Positions 22,351 through 33,511 of a stretch of DNA of 64,000 nucleotides are shown in pieces. Source of the stretch: Selaginella moellendorffii (lineage: Eukaryota > Streptophyta > Lycopodiopsida > Selaginellales > Selaginellaceae); the NCBI RefSeq assembly GCF_000143415.4, contig NW_003314304.1, forward strand, positions 375,418-439,417, written 5' to 3'. The notes under the pieces are model-generated. The model ran no database searches and was not told the DNA's origin. It saw only the letters and a list, made by a program, of their open reading frames with translations. A program made the translations under genes and the position numbers. Within the stretch, counting starts at the first letter, position 1; each line of letters begins with the position of its first letter.

Positions 22351-23139
22351 TACATTTAGGGAGTTGATGCTTATAGGGGAAGTTGAGTGCATACTGGACT
22401 CTCATTTTGTAGTGTAACAGATTTGGAGTTTGACTCTAAGTTTAGATGCACTAAAAAATTTTAACTTAAGGAACTGATCAAAAGAAGTAGAGAATTGTGC
22501 AAAGGAGTTAATTTAGAAGGGAGAGGAATCAAGAAGAGTTTAATGGTGTAAGTAAAATATAAAGTCTCTAAGTGAGGGTATAGATAACACTCTTCTCTAA
22601 CATTTCCTTCATAACATCTTGATCTTGTTTGATGACTAATGTTAAACATGAATTTCGATCAGATAAATATCCCTAGCTAGCATATGATAATATATTGCAA
22701 TGTTGGCTCTAAAAGGTAGGACAAAGTCAAAGAGATGAGCATATTTCTTGAGCTAATCAATTGCTATAACACAAAGACTATATAAGAACTCTAGAGAAGG
22801 AATAGAAGACTAGAAAGGAAATATAATAGGTAGTAATAAAGAGATAAAAATGATAAATCCAAAGGTTGAAGTATAGGGATAAAGTGGAATAACAATGAAA
22901 GAAATGGAAGAGACACGAGGAACTATAAAAAGAGGGGGAGAAGCCTCAAAATAATATATGCTTAGTTTGATTTACTTAGACATATTCAACTCTTTATAGG
23001 GGCTTTGGAAGCAAACACTAAATTGCATAATAAGCTTGAATGGCCTCTAGTGAAGACAATGCTAAAAAGCATTGCCATAGTTATCAATATGTCTAAATGT
23101 GTGATTGAAGATGTTGGGAAAAAGCTTCAATGTATACAA
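22351..23139. other. Spacer with dispersed repeats
   Basis: 22790-22990 matches 1540-1750 in inverted orientation. 23070-23140 matches the block at 1340-1400. No gene is supported. Confidence 0.45.
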
Positions 23140-24487
23140 TATAAGATACAAATCCCTAAGTCCCAACCGAAAGTGTGCTATATAGTAGTGACTGAAATGA
23201 AAGTCTAACAAGCATAACACAGTTGGACTAAAAGCTTCAACTCAGAAAGTCAAGAGTGAGAGTAGAACTTTTTAAAAAGTGCTCAAAGAACAAGTATAAA
23301 AAAATTGATAAGTGAGTCTCTAAAAAGGGACACAAAAAGGACCAATACATGGCAAGTGTCATGATATGTGAAAGTGTCAGGATTGAGTTCGAGACTGGGT
23401 CCGAGATCAAGTTCAAGACCAAATCTAAGATCGAGTCTGAGATCAAGTCTTATATTAAGTTTGAGATCAAGTCTAACACTAAATCCAAGATTGAATTCGA
23501 GACCAAGTTTGAGATCAAGTCTAAGACCAAGTCTGAGATTAGGTACAAGACCGAATCCAAGATTGAGTTTAAAACTGAGTCCAAGATTGATTTCAAGACC
23601 ATGTGCGAGACTGGGTCCCAAATCGAGTTCGAGACCAAGTCCAAGACTGAGTCTAAGAGATTAAGTCTGAGATTGAGTATGAGATCGGGTCCAAGATGGG
23701 GTTTGAAATCGGGTTTGAGATGGAGTATGAGATGTGGTCTAAGATAGAGGCCGAGAATGGGTTTGAGATGGAGTTTGAGTTTGAGACTGAAATTGAGATT
23801 AAGATCAAGGCGAGTCCAATTTTGAGTTTGAGTTCAAAGATGAAAGCCCAAAGGCAATCATCTCTCCCAAACCCTAATAGGTTTGGTAAGTCCTTGTAAT
23901 GAAATCAATTTGGCAAGGAAAGACCTGTGTGACTCAAGAAGGTTACACTTATGTGGTGGGTGATGATATAATTACTGAGGAGTCCAAGATTAGAGTGAAC
24001 ATAGATGGACAAATGTGGTGATTTGGTGAAGTGTTCAAGAGCCAACTCTAGTTCCTTCAGGAGATCGAATGGACAATGCTCTCAATCCACGTGTGTTATA
24101 TGGTTAGGGCAGCTTAGTGGTAGAAGATGGGAGGAGTACCCACAAGGTTTATATTGGGTTGTAATCTTTCAAAATATTATCCCAAAGTCCTAAATCATAA
24201 AAAGGAAGAGTGGTCCCCTTGCTTAGAGACTAAGGGTATAGTTATGTGGTGAAAAACTCCCGAATATCAATAGGATTTAGTCGTTAGGCCTTCAGACCTT
24301 GACCTAGTGGTAGTGTTAGTGAGCATTATTATGGATGGAGAGGGACTAGAATGGACCGAATGAGGGATATTAGGGGATGATGTTCCCTATATCTTGGGGT
24401 ATCCTAGGGATGTTAAAGGTGTGGTCATGGGATGACCATATATAACAAGATGGCCTAATTTTGGAAAGATGAGACTGTGGTATTAGT
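23140..24487 (+). mobile_element. Old, decayed LTR of the hexamer-array family
   Basis: Follows the same order as the young LTR at 24817: AAATCCCTA start, GGACTAAAAGCT block, GGGAC..AAAAAGGACCAA block, hexamer array (23383-23835), then CTTTCAATCCACG-type and CCTAATTTTGGA-type blocks. Compared with the young copies it is rich in C-to-T and G-to-A changes. Its 3' end is cut at about 24487, where an LTR of the second family begins. Confidence 0.65.
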
Positions 24488-24816
24488 TGTTGCGAATGTA
24501 ACTATGGGTATCGAAAGTTCCTTATCGGCAAATCCTTTTAAATATCCTTTTCTTACTATTATGACAGTAAAAGGTATTGCTAGAACATTTTTCAATCCCT
24601 CTTATTCAAGTGTTAATAAATTTGACTTAGCATGTATACTGGACTGAACAAGCATAAAGAAGGAATTCTTAAGTGTTTATTTAGCCAAGCATACTTGGTC
24701 TAGTTTGTTAGTTTTCTTTTGTTTTGTCTTGCACTGGCTTGACAAAAACCCTTGTGGTATTGAGCTTTGTCCTTCAATATTTGCTAGATTATCACTTACT
24801 ATGTCTATCAAACACT

Positions 24817-26743
24817 TGTGAGACACAAAATCCCTAGGCCCCAAAGTGGAGCTGGAAAGGGTGCCACGTGGTAGTGGCCGAAGTGAAAGCCAAACGAGTG
24901 TAACACGTTTGGACTAAAAGCTCTAACTTAGAAGGTCGAGAGCGGGAGTGGAACTCCCAACAAAGTGCTCAAGGAGCGAGCACGAAGCGAGCAATAAGCA
25001 AGGCTCCAAAAAGGGACCCAAAAAGGACCAACACATGACATGTGGAAGTGTCCGAGATGGAGTCCGAGACAGACCCTAGTTGGAGTCCGATATGGACCCA
25101 AAGTGGAGTCCGATATGGAGTCTGAAGTGGAGTCCGATATGGAGTCCGAGATGGACCTGAAGTGGAGTCCGAGGTGTACCGAGACGGAGTCCGAGATGGA
25201 CCCGAGATGGAGTCCGAGATGGAGTCCAAGATGGAGTCCGAGGTGGACCAAGACGGAGTTCGAGATGGACCCGAGATGGAGTCCGAGATGGAGTCCGAGG
25301 TGGACCGAGACGGAGTCCGAGATGGACCCAAGATGGAGTCCGAGATGGAGTCCGAGATGGACCCGAGATGGAGTCCGAGATGGAGTACGAGGTGGACCGA
25401 GACGGAGTCCGAGATAGACCGAGACGAAGTCCGAGATGGAGTCCGAGATGGAGTCCGAGATGGACCGAGACGGAGCCCGAGATGGAGTCCGAGATGGAGT
25501 CCGAGATGGAGTCCGAGATGGACTGAGACGGAGCCCGAGATGGAGTCCGAGATGGAGTCCGAGAAGGACCCGAGATGGAGTCCGAGGTCGAGACCGAGAC
25601 CGGGACCGAGACCGGGACTGAGACCGAGACTAAGACCGAGACCGAGACTGGGACCGAGACCGGGACCGAGACCGAGACCGAGGCCAAGGCTGAGACCGAG
25701 CCCGAGCCCGAGTCCGAGTCCGAGTCCGAGTCCGAGTTCGAGTCTGAGAGGGTGAAAGCCCAAAGCGTTCATCTCCCAGACCCTGGGGGGTTTGGTGAGC
25801 TCCAAAAGTATAGTAAGGGGGAGGACTGCAGTGGAGCCAGTTTGGCCAGGAAAGGCCAATTGGGCCCAGGAAGGCCAGACCCAGTGTTGGGTGATGAACT
25901 GACCACTAGGAAGTCCAAGACTAGAGTGAACACGGACCGACAAGCGGGGTAGATTGGTGAAGTGTTCAAGAGCCGGTTCTAGTTCCCCCGGGAGATCGAC
26001 TGGCCGATGCTCCCAGTCCAAGTGTGGGTGGCACTACCTACTTGGATACTAGGCGTGGCTCAATGGAACCTCGCTCTAAGCCTATGGCTAGAGCACGCAA
26101 GGGCGAAAGGCCAGGAAAGTACCTAGGTGGCTCGCGTAAGGCCACGGTGTTACGAAATGTCGTCCCAAAGGCCCAGACTGTGGAAAGGAAGAGGAGCAGT
26201 CCTCTGGGGTGTGACCAAGGACACAGTCATGTGGTGATGAAGTCCCAGAAGACCGTGGGACTTAGTGGTCGGGCCTGTGGGCCTCGATCCAATGGCAGTG
26301 TTGGCAAACACGGCCAAAGGCAAAAAGGGATTTAGTGGGGATTGACAGAGGGATATTGGGGAAGGCTATTCCCTTTGTCGGTGGGCATCCTAAGGATGCT
26401 AAGGAGTGGATCTGGGGTGACCACTCATGGATGGTTGGCCCAGTCTTGGAGAGACAAGACTGTGTTGCAAGTGGTATTGGACTACCAGTGCAGCAAAGGT
26501 GATTGGGCATGGCCTTAGCGTAACAGGCTGCTATGTCGGTGGTACCTTTGAGTGTCGGTGATGGGATCGGACACATGGAGCACTTGGACCAGGTGCAAGG
26601 GTTGAGTGGCATGGATGCCATTCTTGGGGCTAGCAAGTCCCAAGTCCTGAATTGGACTTATGGAGGTTGTGAATGAGACTCCTCCAAATGGTCGGAGGTG
26701 TGGTTAAGTGACTAAAGTAGAATGGAAAAATTAGTCGCTTACA
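24817..26743 (+). repeat. 5' LTR of the young element
   Basis: TGTGAG...CTTACA ends, 1927 bp. It contains a 700-bp hexamer array at 25051-25750. Because the array is in multiples of three with few stops, it leaves long open frames on both strands, including one of 350 codons on the minus strand (26021-24969); these are probably a by-product of the array. Confidence 0.85.
25051..25750. repeat. Hexamer-phased array (GAGATG/GAGTCC/GAGACC) in 5' LTR
   Basis: Degenerate 6-bp units combine into 12-bp words such as GAGTCCGAGATG, with GACCGAGACGGA variants. The 3' third is dominated by GAGACC/GGGACC and closes with GAGTCC runs. The counterpart in the 3' LTR is about 24 bp shorter, two 12-bp words. 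Confidence 0.9.
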
Positions 26744-26746
26744 ACT

Positions 26747-26758
26747 TGGTATCAGAGC
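26747..26758 (+). promoter_or_regulatory. Primer-binding site (initiator tRNA-Met)
   Basis: TGGTATCAGAGC starts three bases after the LTR end. This is the usual plant LTR-retrotransposon primer site complementary to the 3' end of initiator tRNA-Met. Confidence 0.9.
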
Positions 26759-29700
26759 TGTTCCTTAGTCCGACTTTTATTGGTGCTCAAGTATATCACC
26801 ATTGATGTTGGCATCGGAAGGTCCTAGGAGTGGGCTTATCCTTGAGGAGTAGCATGTCGAGAGGACATGGCTCTCCACTCAAGTTCATGCGTGAACTTCG
26901 GCACAATGTGGTGGATAGAAAAGGGCCAATAATGGAATGACTTTGTGGATCTTGGGAACAGTATAAGGTTTCCTCAGAGAGCTAAGGATGTGATCCAAAT
27001 GAGTGTTTGACGCAACAAACGGGCTAACGTAGTTGTGATAAACAACTATAGTTGGGATCACGGGAAAGATAAAGACTCCAAAGCAATAAAGGAGTCACAA
27101 GATTATCCTCATATAGTTGAGGTTGGTGCTCATGAATGTGAGACCAGAAGTAATGACTGTGGGAGGTCAAATACGGAAGAGGGCTCAAGTCCTTGAAATG
27201 GTAGCCGAGGCTACCTTTAATAAATGCTGGAACAACCCAAGGAGTTGGGGGGTGTACTTAGAGATGAGTTGGTATTCTCATCACATGAACAAGTAGTCCT
27301 AAGGGGCAAAGGTTGCCCCAGAGAACAAAATCAAGTGTCAGAGTAACATTTGTAAAAATAGTCCTTGTGAGTGAGGACATGAATGCAAGAAGTGTATTCC
27401 AGTGAGCTAGTGCCCGACAAGTAGGACCTTACGGGTCTGTGGATGAACCAAGTCCAAAACTGTTGGATGACTCAAGTAGAGTCAAGGAATGGTCCTAAAG
27501 GACTGATGGAAGCATTTAGACTGAAGTGTGTGGTGCCCCACGAAGGATGGGGGGGATCATAGGATCCAAGGATGAGAACAGAGGGTATCTCATCGATGGC
27601 AAAATATGCCATGCTAAAGTCGTGGGAAGGGTGTTCCCAAAAAGAAAACAACTTTGAAACAAAGTTGTGCGTGACCTTTATGGTGCAGTGCTAATGGATG
27701 GTTGGCATGAGAAAGAGTGGTATTGGTCTTGGCAAAGACTTAGACACAAAGAAGAAGTGTCATAGAGGTAGGCTCGTGGAGCTAATGGTGTGGAGACACC
27801 AAATGTGCCAAGGTGTGATACCTTGAGGCTATGTTGGTGGGTTCATGAGAACCCCTTGCCAAAGGAATCCCAATGGAAATGGGAATGGCATAGCCTAAGT
27901 TGCAAAGCATGCAGTTGGAGTGTGGTGACTCAGATAATGATGGAGGTGTGGAAGCACCAGCAATGAGTTGTAGGACTTGACAACTATGAGGCAACTAAGC
28001 AAGAGGTGCAAAATAATTGGTTAAACGGGTAGAAGGTAGCTACCCAAGCCTTCTTAATGGCATAAGGAAATTGGATATACTCTTAGGGGGGATAAGTTGC
28101 TTATGTTGCGATATAGTAAGTCAATGTCATGAAAGGAAATACTCATTGTCAAGGAAGCCATCATTGGGACACCTGAACACTGTAGAACACCAGGAGGTGG
28201 TGTTTGATGTCGTGAGGGCAATAGATAAGGCCCAAGGGACTAAGTCCCTAGCGAATGATGGATAGAAGGTGCTATCCAAATGTCCAAGGTGGCGGAGACA
28301 GGAGAAGACTGTCTACTCGAATTGGACAAAGCCAAAAATGGAATTTTGGCAAGGCTAGCGATGGGCATGTAAAGGCCCATAAGCAACAACGTAATCTCGG
28401 TGTATGGGATTATAGGGTGAGCATACCTGGATTGAGGAACCACTCCCTAGGCTATCGGGTAGGTTCATCCCTAAGAATACTTGCTAAGGTATGATAGAAA
28501 GTGCAAAGCTATCCTCCTGGTCTGGAGGAGAATGACTGAAGGAAATGTGTGAAGCTGAAAGCAAGAAGTATGGGGGTAGAACCAAACCATAGGAATCGAA
28601 GGGCATAACCAAGGTTGGTTATGCCAGCTGGGAGTGGAGAATCAAGTGGGGGCTCGAGGGTGTTGCCGCTAGCAACTATGATGCCATGGAGAGTCTAAAA
28701 TATGGAATTGTCCATGTTAGACTATATGGTAATTGGAAAGCTTGCAAAAAGGGAGGCCTTAGCAAGCTAAAGGACAGTTCCTTCAAGGTTCCCAAAGATG
28801 ATTCTAGGTAGCTTGGTACCTAGAAAGGCCAAGCGTAAATGGTTCAAAGAACGCGCAAAATCAGAGTGGCGCAGCAGAAGCGTGGTCTTGAAGCTTGCCA
28901 TGAGGCAAGGCTATCAAGGTTAGGGAAGTAGTTCCCGAGTGTTCAAAGAGAGGGCTTTGAATGAAAGTCAATGATCAAGGGCTTTCACGCTTGTGCAGGA
29001 ACCATGTTACAGTGGTCGGAGGACTTGCCAAAGCGAGATTGGCAAGTCAGGGGAACAAATACCCTAGTTGAAAGTGATAACTTCAAAAAGGGTGGGCCAT
29101 GGGGCCAAGCATGGAGGAGTCCATGCATGATCACAGACTTGTCAAGTGAGAGGACTTGGTAGTGTGGAGGAACTAGGTTCCTAAGCTGTGATCTATAGCG
29201 CGTTTTGAGTATAAGTTGGTGCACCGGCGTGGGGAGTCACGCCAGGCATCCTGGGTGATGCCGTCCGTAGATGCATATACGGAGGTTGGGTTTGAGTCCC
29301 GACCCTCTAGTGCTTGGGTTCGAGTCCCAACTCACTAGGGCGTGGTGATGGTTTGGAATATGAGGACACTCATTTTTCGGTGGTCATGGACTCTCAGTGT
29401 GGAGACTGGTTTGGGCACACCGCCAAGCGAGGGATGCCTCGGAGTCGTGATGCACGGTTAGATTGCTTAGTATGGCTCAGCATATCTAACTTGAACACTT
29501 TGGTGCCAGTGGCACCAAGGACATGGTGAATGAGATGAGTCTCAGTTGCTATGGACCCTTGGCCGGAAGGGCTAGCTTGGGCGCACCGCCAAGTGTGGGG
29601 GATGCCCCTGGGGTCGTAGTTAACAAGTTAAAGGTCTGGAAGACCTAGTACCTATTGGCAAACCTGTTAAGGTGCCGAAGTGAAATCACTAGGTGATCTT

Positions 29701-30790
29701 GTGGCTAAATAAGGACAAAGTCCTTGTTTGGGCTAAGGAATAAGGTTCCTAGTTCAAAGTGTTGATTTGAACTATTGATGATGGTGTAGTTTGGTCAAGG
29801 TGACCAAGTGGGAAAAGCCTTTTAGGGAAATGAGCTATGTCATTGCGATGGCATAGTGTGTCCAATGAAAGTAGTCTCTAAAGAGACCCATGGGAGGGTC
29901 ACAAAGTTGGGCCGTGGATAGAGCCCACAGCAGAAGATGCTAAAGAGACTTACTAGGGGTGAACACCCTAGTTTTGGCAAAGCAGAGCCTTTGCTATGGA
30001 ATCAAAAGAATACCTCAAGGAGGGAGGCAGAGATTCGGTGTTGTTTGGTGCAACAATCAACGGATAGGAGCAAAAGATGAGTGGCCAAGATAGGGCCGTG
30101 GAATCCCTTGGAAGGAATCCAAGTGACAAAGTTAGGCGAGAAACAATAATGTGTTGGACGCTAACAAATTGCGAGAAAGGAAGTGTGTTTCCAAGGATGG
30201 ATTCCGAATTGCTCCGATTTGGCGAAAGTGGAAGCTCCAAGGGAGGGAGCGGTAAGGTAGCCAAATGATGGGGCCGTGGACAGCCCTAGCACAAAATATG
30301 ATAAATGGAACTTAGTGCCCAAGGTGGCACGAAATAGAAGAGAGGATGATGGTGCCCTCAAGTAAAGAACTTCCTAGGATGGGAAGTGGAGTTGCACAAT
30401 ATGTGCAAAGCAAGGTGTTGGAGACACCTAGGAAAATTGACTTCAAGAAGTCAAAAGTAAACATTCCAAAGTGCAAAGGTTATATCGATGAAAATTGAGA
30501 CTACTCAAGATGGAGTAGTGGGATTGAGATAGAGATGGTGTCTCTAACAAGTTTAGCGAGAACTAAACCAATAAACGGAAAGAACCACCACAAGTGGTCC
30601 AATTAGTCTCTAAGTTGGAGAGACTATCCTCCTTAGAGGATGGACAAGGCATGGTGAGCCTTCGGGGTCAAACCATAGACAAATATTGGCCGGGTGTCAA
30701 GGATGGGAATGGTAATATCTGCGGGTGTTACTTTATAAAAGGGTTTACCATTCAATGAGGACATCGAACTTCATCTATGGGTGGTGGAGT
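26759..30790 (+). other. Non-coding interior of the young LTR element
   Basis: About 4 kb, GC-richer than the surrounding spacer. Stops are frequent in all frames and I recognise no gag, protease, RT, RNase H or integrase motif. It holds a cluster of hairpins (29226-29330) and a repeated motif (TTGGGCRCACCGCCAAG at about 29411 and 29577). The last bases before the 3' LTR (GGGTGGTGGAG) could serve as a weak polypurine tract. Confidence 0.75.
29226..29330 (+). other. Cluster of five consecutive hairpins, the last T-arm-like
   Basis: Perfect stems: GGCGTG/CACGCC (29226-29243), GGCATC/GATGCC (29245-29262), TCCGTA/TACGGA (29264-29283). Then GGTTGGG/CCCGACC with one G-U pair (29284-29304) and TTGGG/CCCAA (29314-29330). 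The last has a 7-nt TTCGAGT loop, and GGTTCGAGTCC at 29317-29327 is a perfect pol III B box. No complete tRNA can be drawn. Possibly a structured RNA signal of the element. Confidence 0.6.
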
Positions 30791-32693
30791 TGTGAGACAC
30801 AAAATCCCTAGGCCCCAAAGTGGAGCTGGAAAGGGTGCCACGTGGTAGTGGCCGAAGTGAAAGCCAAACGAGTGTAACATGTTTGGATTAAAAGCTCTGA
30901 CTTAGAAGGTCGAGAGTGGGAGTGGAACTCCCAACAAAGTGCTCAAGGAGTGAGTACGAAGCGAGCAATAAGCAAGGCTCCAAAAAGGGACCCAAAAAGG
31001 ACCAACACATGACACGTGGAAGTGTCCGAGATGGAGTCCGAGACGGACCCTAGTTGGAGTCCAATATGGACCCAAAGTGGAGTCCGATATAGAGTCCGAA
31101 GTGGAGTCCGAGATGGAGTCTGATATGGAGTCCGAGATGGACCCGAAGTGGAGTCCGAGGTGTACCGAGACGGAGTCTGAGATGGACCCGAGATGGAGTC
31201 CGAGATGGAGTCCGAGGTGGACCAAGATGGAGTCCGAGATGGAGTTCGAGATGGACCCGAGATGGAGTCCGAGATGGACCTGAGATGGAGTCCGAGATGG
31301 AGTACGAGGTGGACCGAGACGGAGTCCGAGATGGACTCGAGATGGAGTCCGAGATGGACCTGAGATGGAGTCCGAGATGGAGTACGAGGTGGACCGAGAC
31401 GGAGTCCGAGATGGACCCAAGATGGAGTCCGAGATGGACCGAGACGGAGTCCGAGATGGAGTCCGAGATGGACCGAGACGGAGCCCGAGATGGAGTCCGA
31501 GATGGAGTCTGAGAAGGACCCGAGATGGAGTCCGAGGTCGAGACCGAGACCGGGACCGAGACCGGGACCGAGACCGAGACCGAGATCGAGACCGGGACCG
31601 AGACTGGGACCGAGACCGAGACCGAGCCCAAGGCTGAGACCGAGCCCGAGCCCGAGTCCGAGTCCGAGTCCGAGTCCGAGTCCGAGTTCGAGTCTCAGAG
31701 TGTGAAAGACCAAAGCGTTCGTCTCCCAGACCCTGGGGGGTTTGGTGAGCTCCAAAAGTATAGTAAGGGGGAGGACTGCAGTGGAGCCAGTTTGGCCAGG
31801 AAAGGCCAGTTGGGCCCAGGAAGGCCAGACCCAGTGTTGGGTGATGAACTGACCACTGGGAAGTCCAAGACTAGAGTGAACACGGACCGACAAGCGGGGT
31901 AGATTGGTGAAGTGTTCAAGAGCCGGTTCTAGTTCCCCCGGGAGATCGACTGGCCGATGCTCCCAGTCCAAGTGTGGGTGGCACTACCTACTTGGATACC
32001 AGGCGTGGCTCAATGGAACCTCGCTCTAAGCCCATGGCTAGAGCACCCAAGGGCGGAAGGCGGGGAAAGTACCTAGGTGGCTCGCGTAAGGCCACAGTGT
32101 TCCGAAATGTCGTCCCAAAGGCCCAGACTGTGGAAAGGAAGAGGAGCAGTCCTCTGGGGTGTGACCAAGGACACAGTCGTGTGGTGATGAAGTCCCAGAG
32201 GACCGTGGGACTTAGTGGTCGAGCCTGTGGACCTCGATCCAATGGCAGTGTTGGCAAACACGGTCAAAGGCAAAAAGGGATTTAGTGGGGACTGACAGAG
32301 GGATATTGGGGAAGGCTATTCCCTTTGTCGGTGGGCATCCTAAGGATGCTAAGGAGTGGATCTGGGGTGACCACTCATGGATGGTTGGCCCAGTCTTGGA
32401 GAGACAAGACTGTGTTGCAAGTGGTATTAGACTACCAGTGCAGCAAAAGTGATTGGGCATGGCCTTAGCGTAACAGGCTGCTATGTCGATGGTACCTTTG
32501 AGTGTCGGTGATGGGATCGGACACATGGAGCACTTGGACCAGGTGCAAGGGTTGAGTGGCATGGATGCCATTCTTGGGGCTAGCAAGTCCCAAGTCCTGA
32601 ATTGGACTTATGGAGGTTGTGAATGAGACTCCTCCAAATGGTCGGAGGTGTGGTTAAGTGACTAAAGTAGAATGGAAAAATTAGTCACTTACA
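30791..32693 (+). repeat. 3' LTR of the young element
   Basis: 1903 bp, same ends as the 5' LTR and followed by the TSD ACACT. Differences from the 5' LTR are mainly array length and scattered substitutions. A 342-codon minus-strand open frame (31971-30943) mirrors that of the 5' LTR. Confidence 0.85.
31025..31700. repeat. Hexamer-phased array in 3' LTR
   Basis: Same composition and gradient as the 5' LTR array, 676 versus 700 bp, with different internal arrangement of 12-bp words. This suggests slippage or unequal exchange since insertion or during reverse transcription. Confidence 0.9.
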
Positions 32694-33500
32694 ACACTCT
32701 CGCTATCATACCCATTGTGTTGGTCTTGTTTTGGTCCTAATAACTATTTATGGAAAATATCTAGATTTGTTAATTTGGCATATTTATGGAATGTAGAGAT
32801 TGTTCTAAACACGATAGTGTTATTCCCATGTCCAAATTTGTAATCTAGCACCATTCTATATTTAGTAAATTTTCACACTTGACCCAAAGACTAACTCTTG
32901 ATACTAAGGGTAATTAAGAGTGAAAGCCCAAAGCATGCATTTCTCAAGGGGCAAGGGGCTATGGGGGGGTTTTAAATGTATAGTAGGGATAATAGGTAGG
33001 TTAAGTATGGTTAAAGTATAGTCTAGCTCCTATTTGTATACCTATCCTTGTTTTACATTCGGCTTGAGTCTCAACCCAAGTTCCACACCATGGTAGCTAA
33101 TGGAATACCCATATCCTTGTATTAGGCCACCAGTATGCTAAAATAGCACCAAACTTTATTTGCCTCTATTTTGTGTGTTGGTTTTGACATTGGGATGTTA
33201 GAAGCTTTAAGACTATTCTAATGTCATTTTGTGCTTTTATCCCTTCACTCCTTGGGCTGTATGTTCAAAAGTCACTCCATGCTCCAGTTCCTTCACTCTT
33301 TAGTTGCAAGTTTGGGAGTTTGGCTCCATTCCTTCATTTAGTAGTTCAAGGTCTTGAAATTTGGGTTTTGCTCCACTGTTTTTGGACACATAGCATGTGG
33401 CATGTGACACATGGCATATAGAGAGTTTAAGGTTCCACTCCATGGTTATCCTATGATAAACCACTATAGGATAAATGGTTAAAACCACGTGCTCTAAATT

Positions 33501-33511
33501 TGGTATCAGAG
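33501..33511 (+). promoter_or_regulatory. Primer-binding site of the older LTR element
   Basis: TGGTATCAGAG follows the older element's 5' LTR, matching the initiator tRNA-Met primer site but degenerate beyond that. Confidence 0.65.

Larger units (their letters stand above)
24817..32693 (+). mobile_element. Young, structurally complete, non-coding LTR retrotransposon (7877 bp)
   Basis: Two long LTRs (24817-26743, 1927 bp; 30791-32693, 1903 bp) begin TGTGAGACAC and end CTTACA. The 5-bp target-site duplication ACACT is at 24812-24816 and 32694-32698. A primer-binding site matching initiator tRNA-Met follows the 5' LTR. The LTRs are nearly identical over long stretches, so insertion was recent. 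The 4047-bp interior has no frame above about 100 aa on either strand and no gag or pol motif. That fits a non-autonomous LARD-type element mobilised by proteins from another element. It interrupts the 5' LTR of the older element. Confidence 0.85.

Noticed and set aside
24969-26021. 350-codon minus-strand frame as a real protein gene
   Set aside because: Most of it is the hexamer array read as SDS/GLGL/RTPS repeats, and all three phases of both strands stay open there. Kept only as a low-interest finding because its unique start is also open in both LTRs.
29240-29345. A functional tRNA gene ending in the T-arm-like hairpin
   Set aside because: The acceptor stem cannot pair and the spacing of the other hairpins does not give D and anticodon arms of tRNA size.
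24817-32693. CRISPR array or bacterial repeat system in the hexamer arrays
   Set aside because: No spacer/repeat organisation, no cas genes, and the context is a eukaryotic LTR element with TSD and tRNA primer site.
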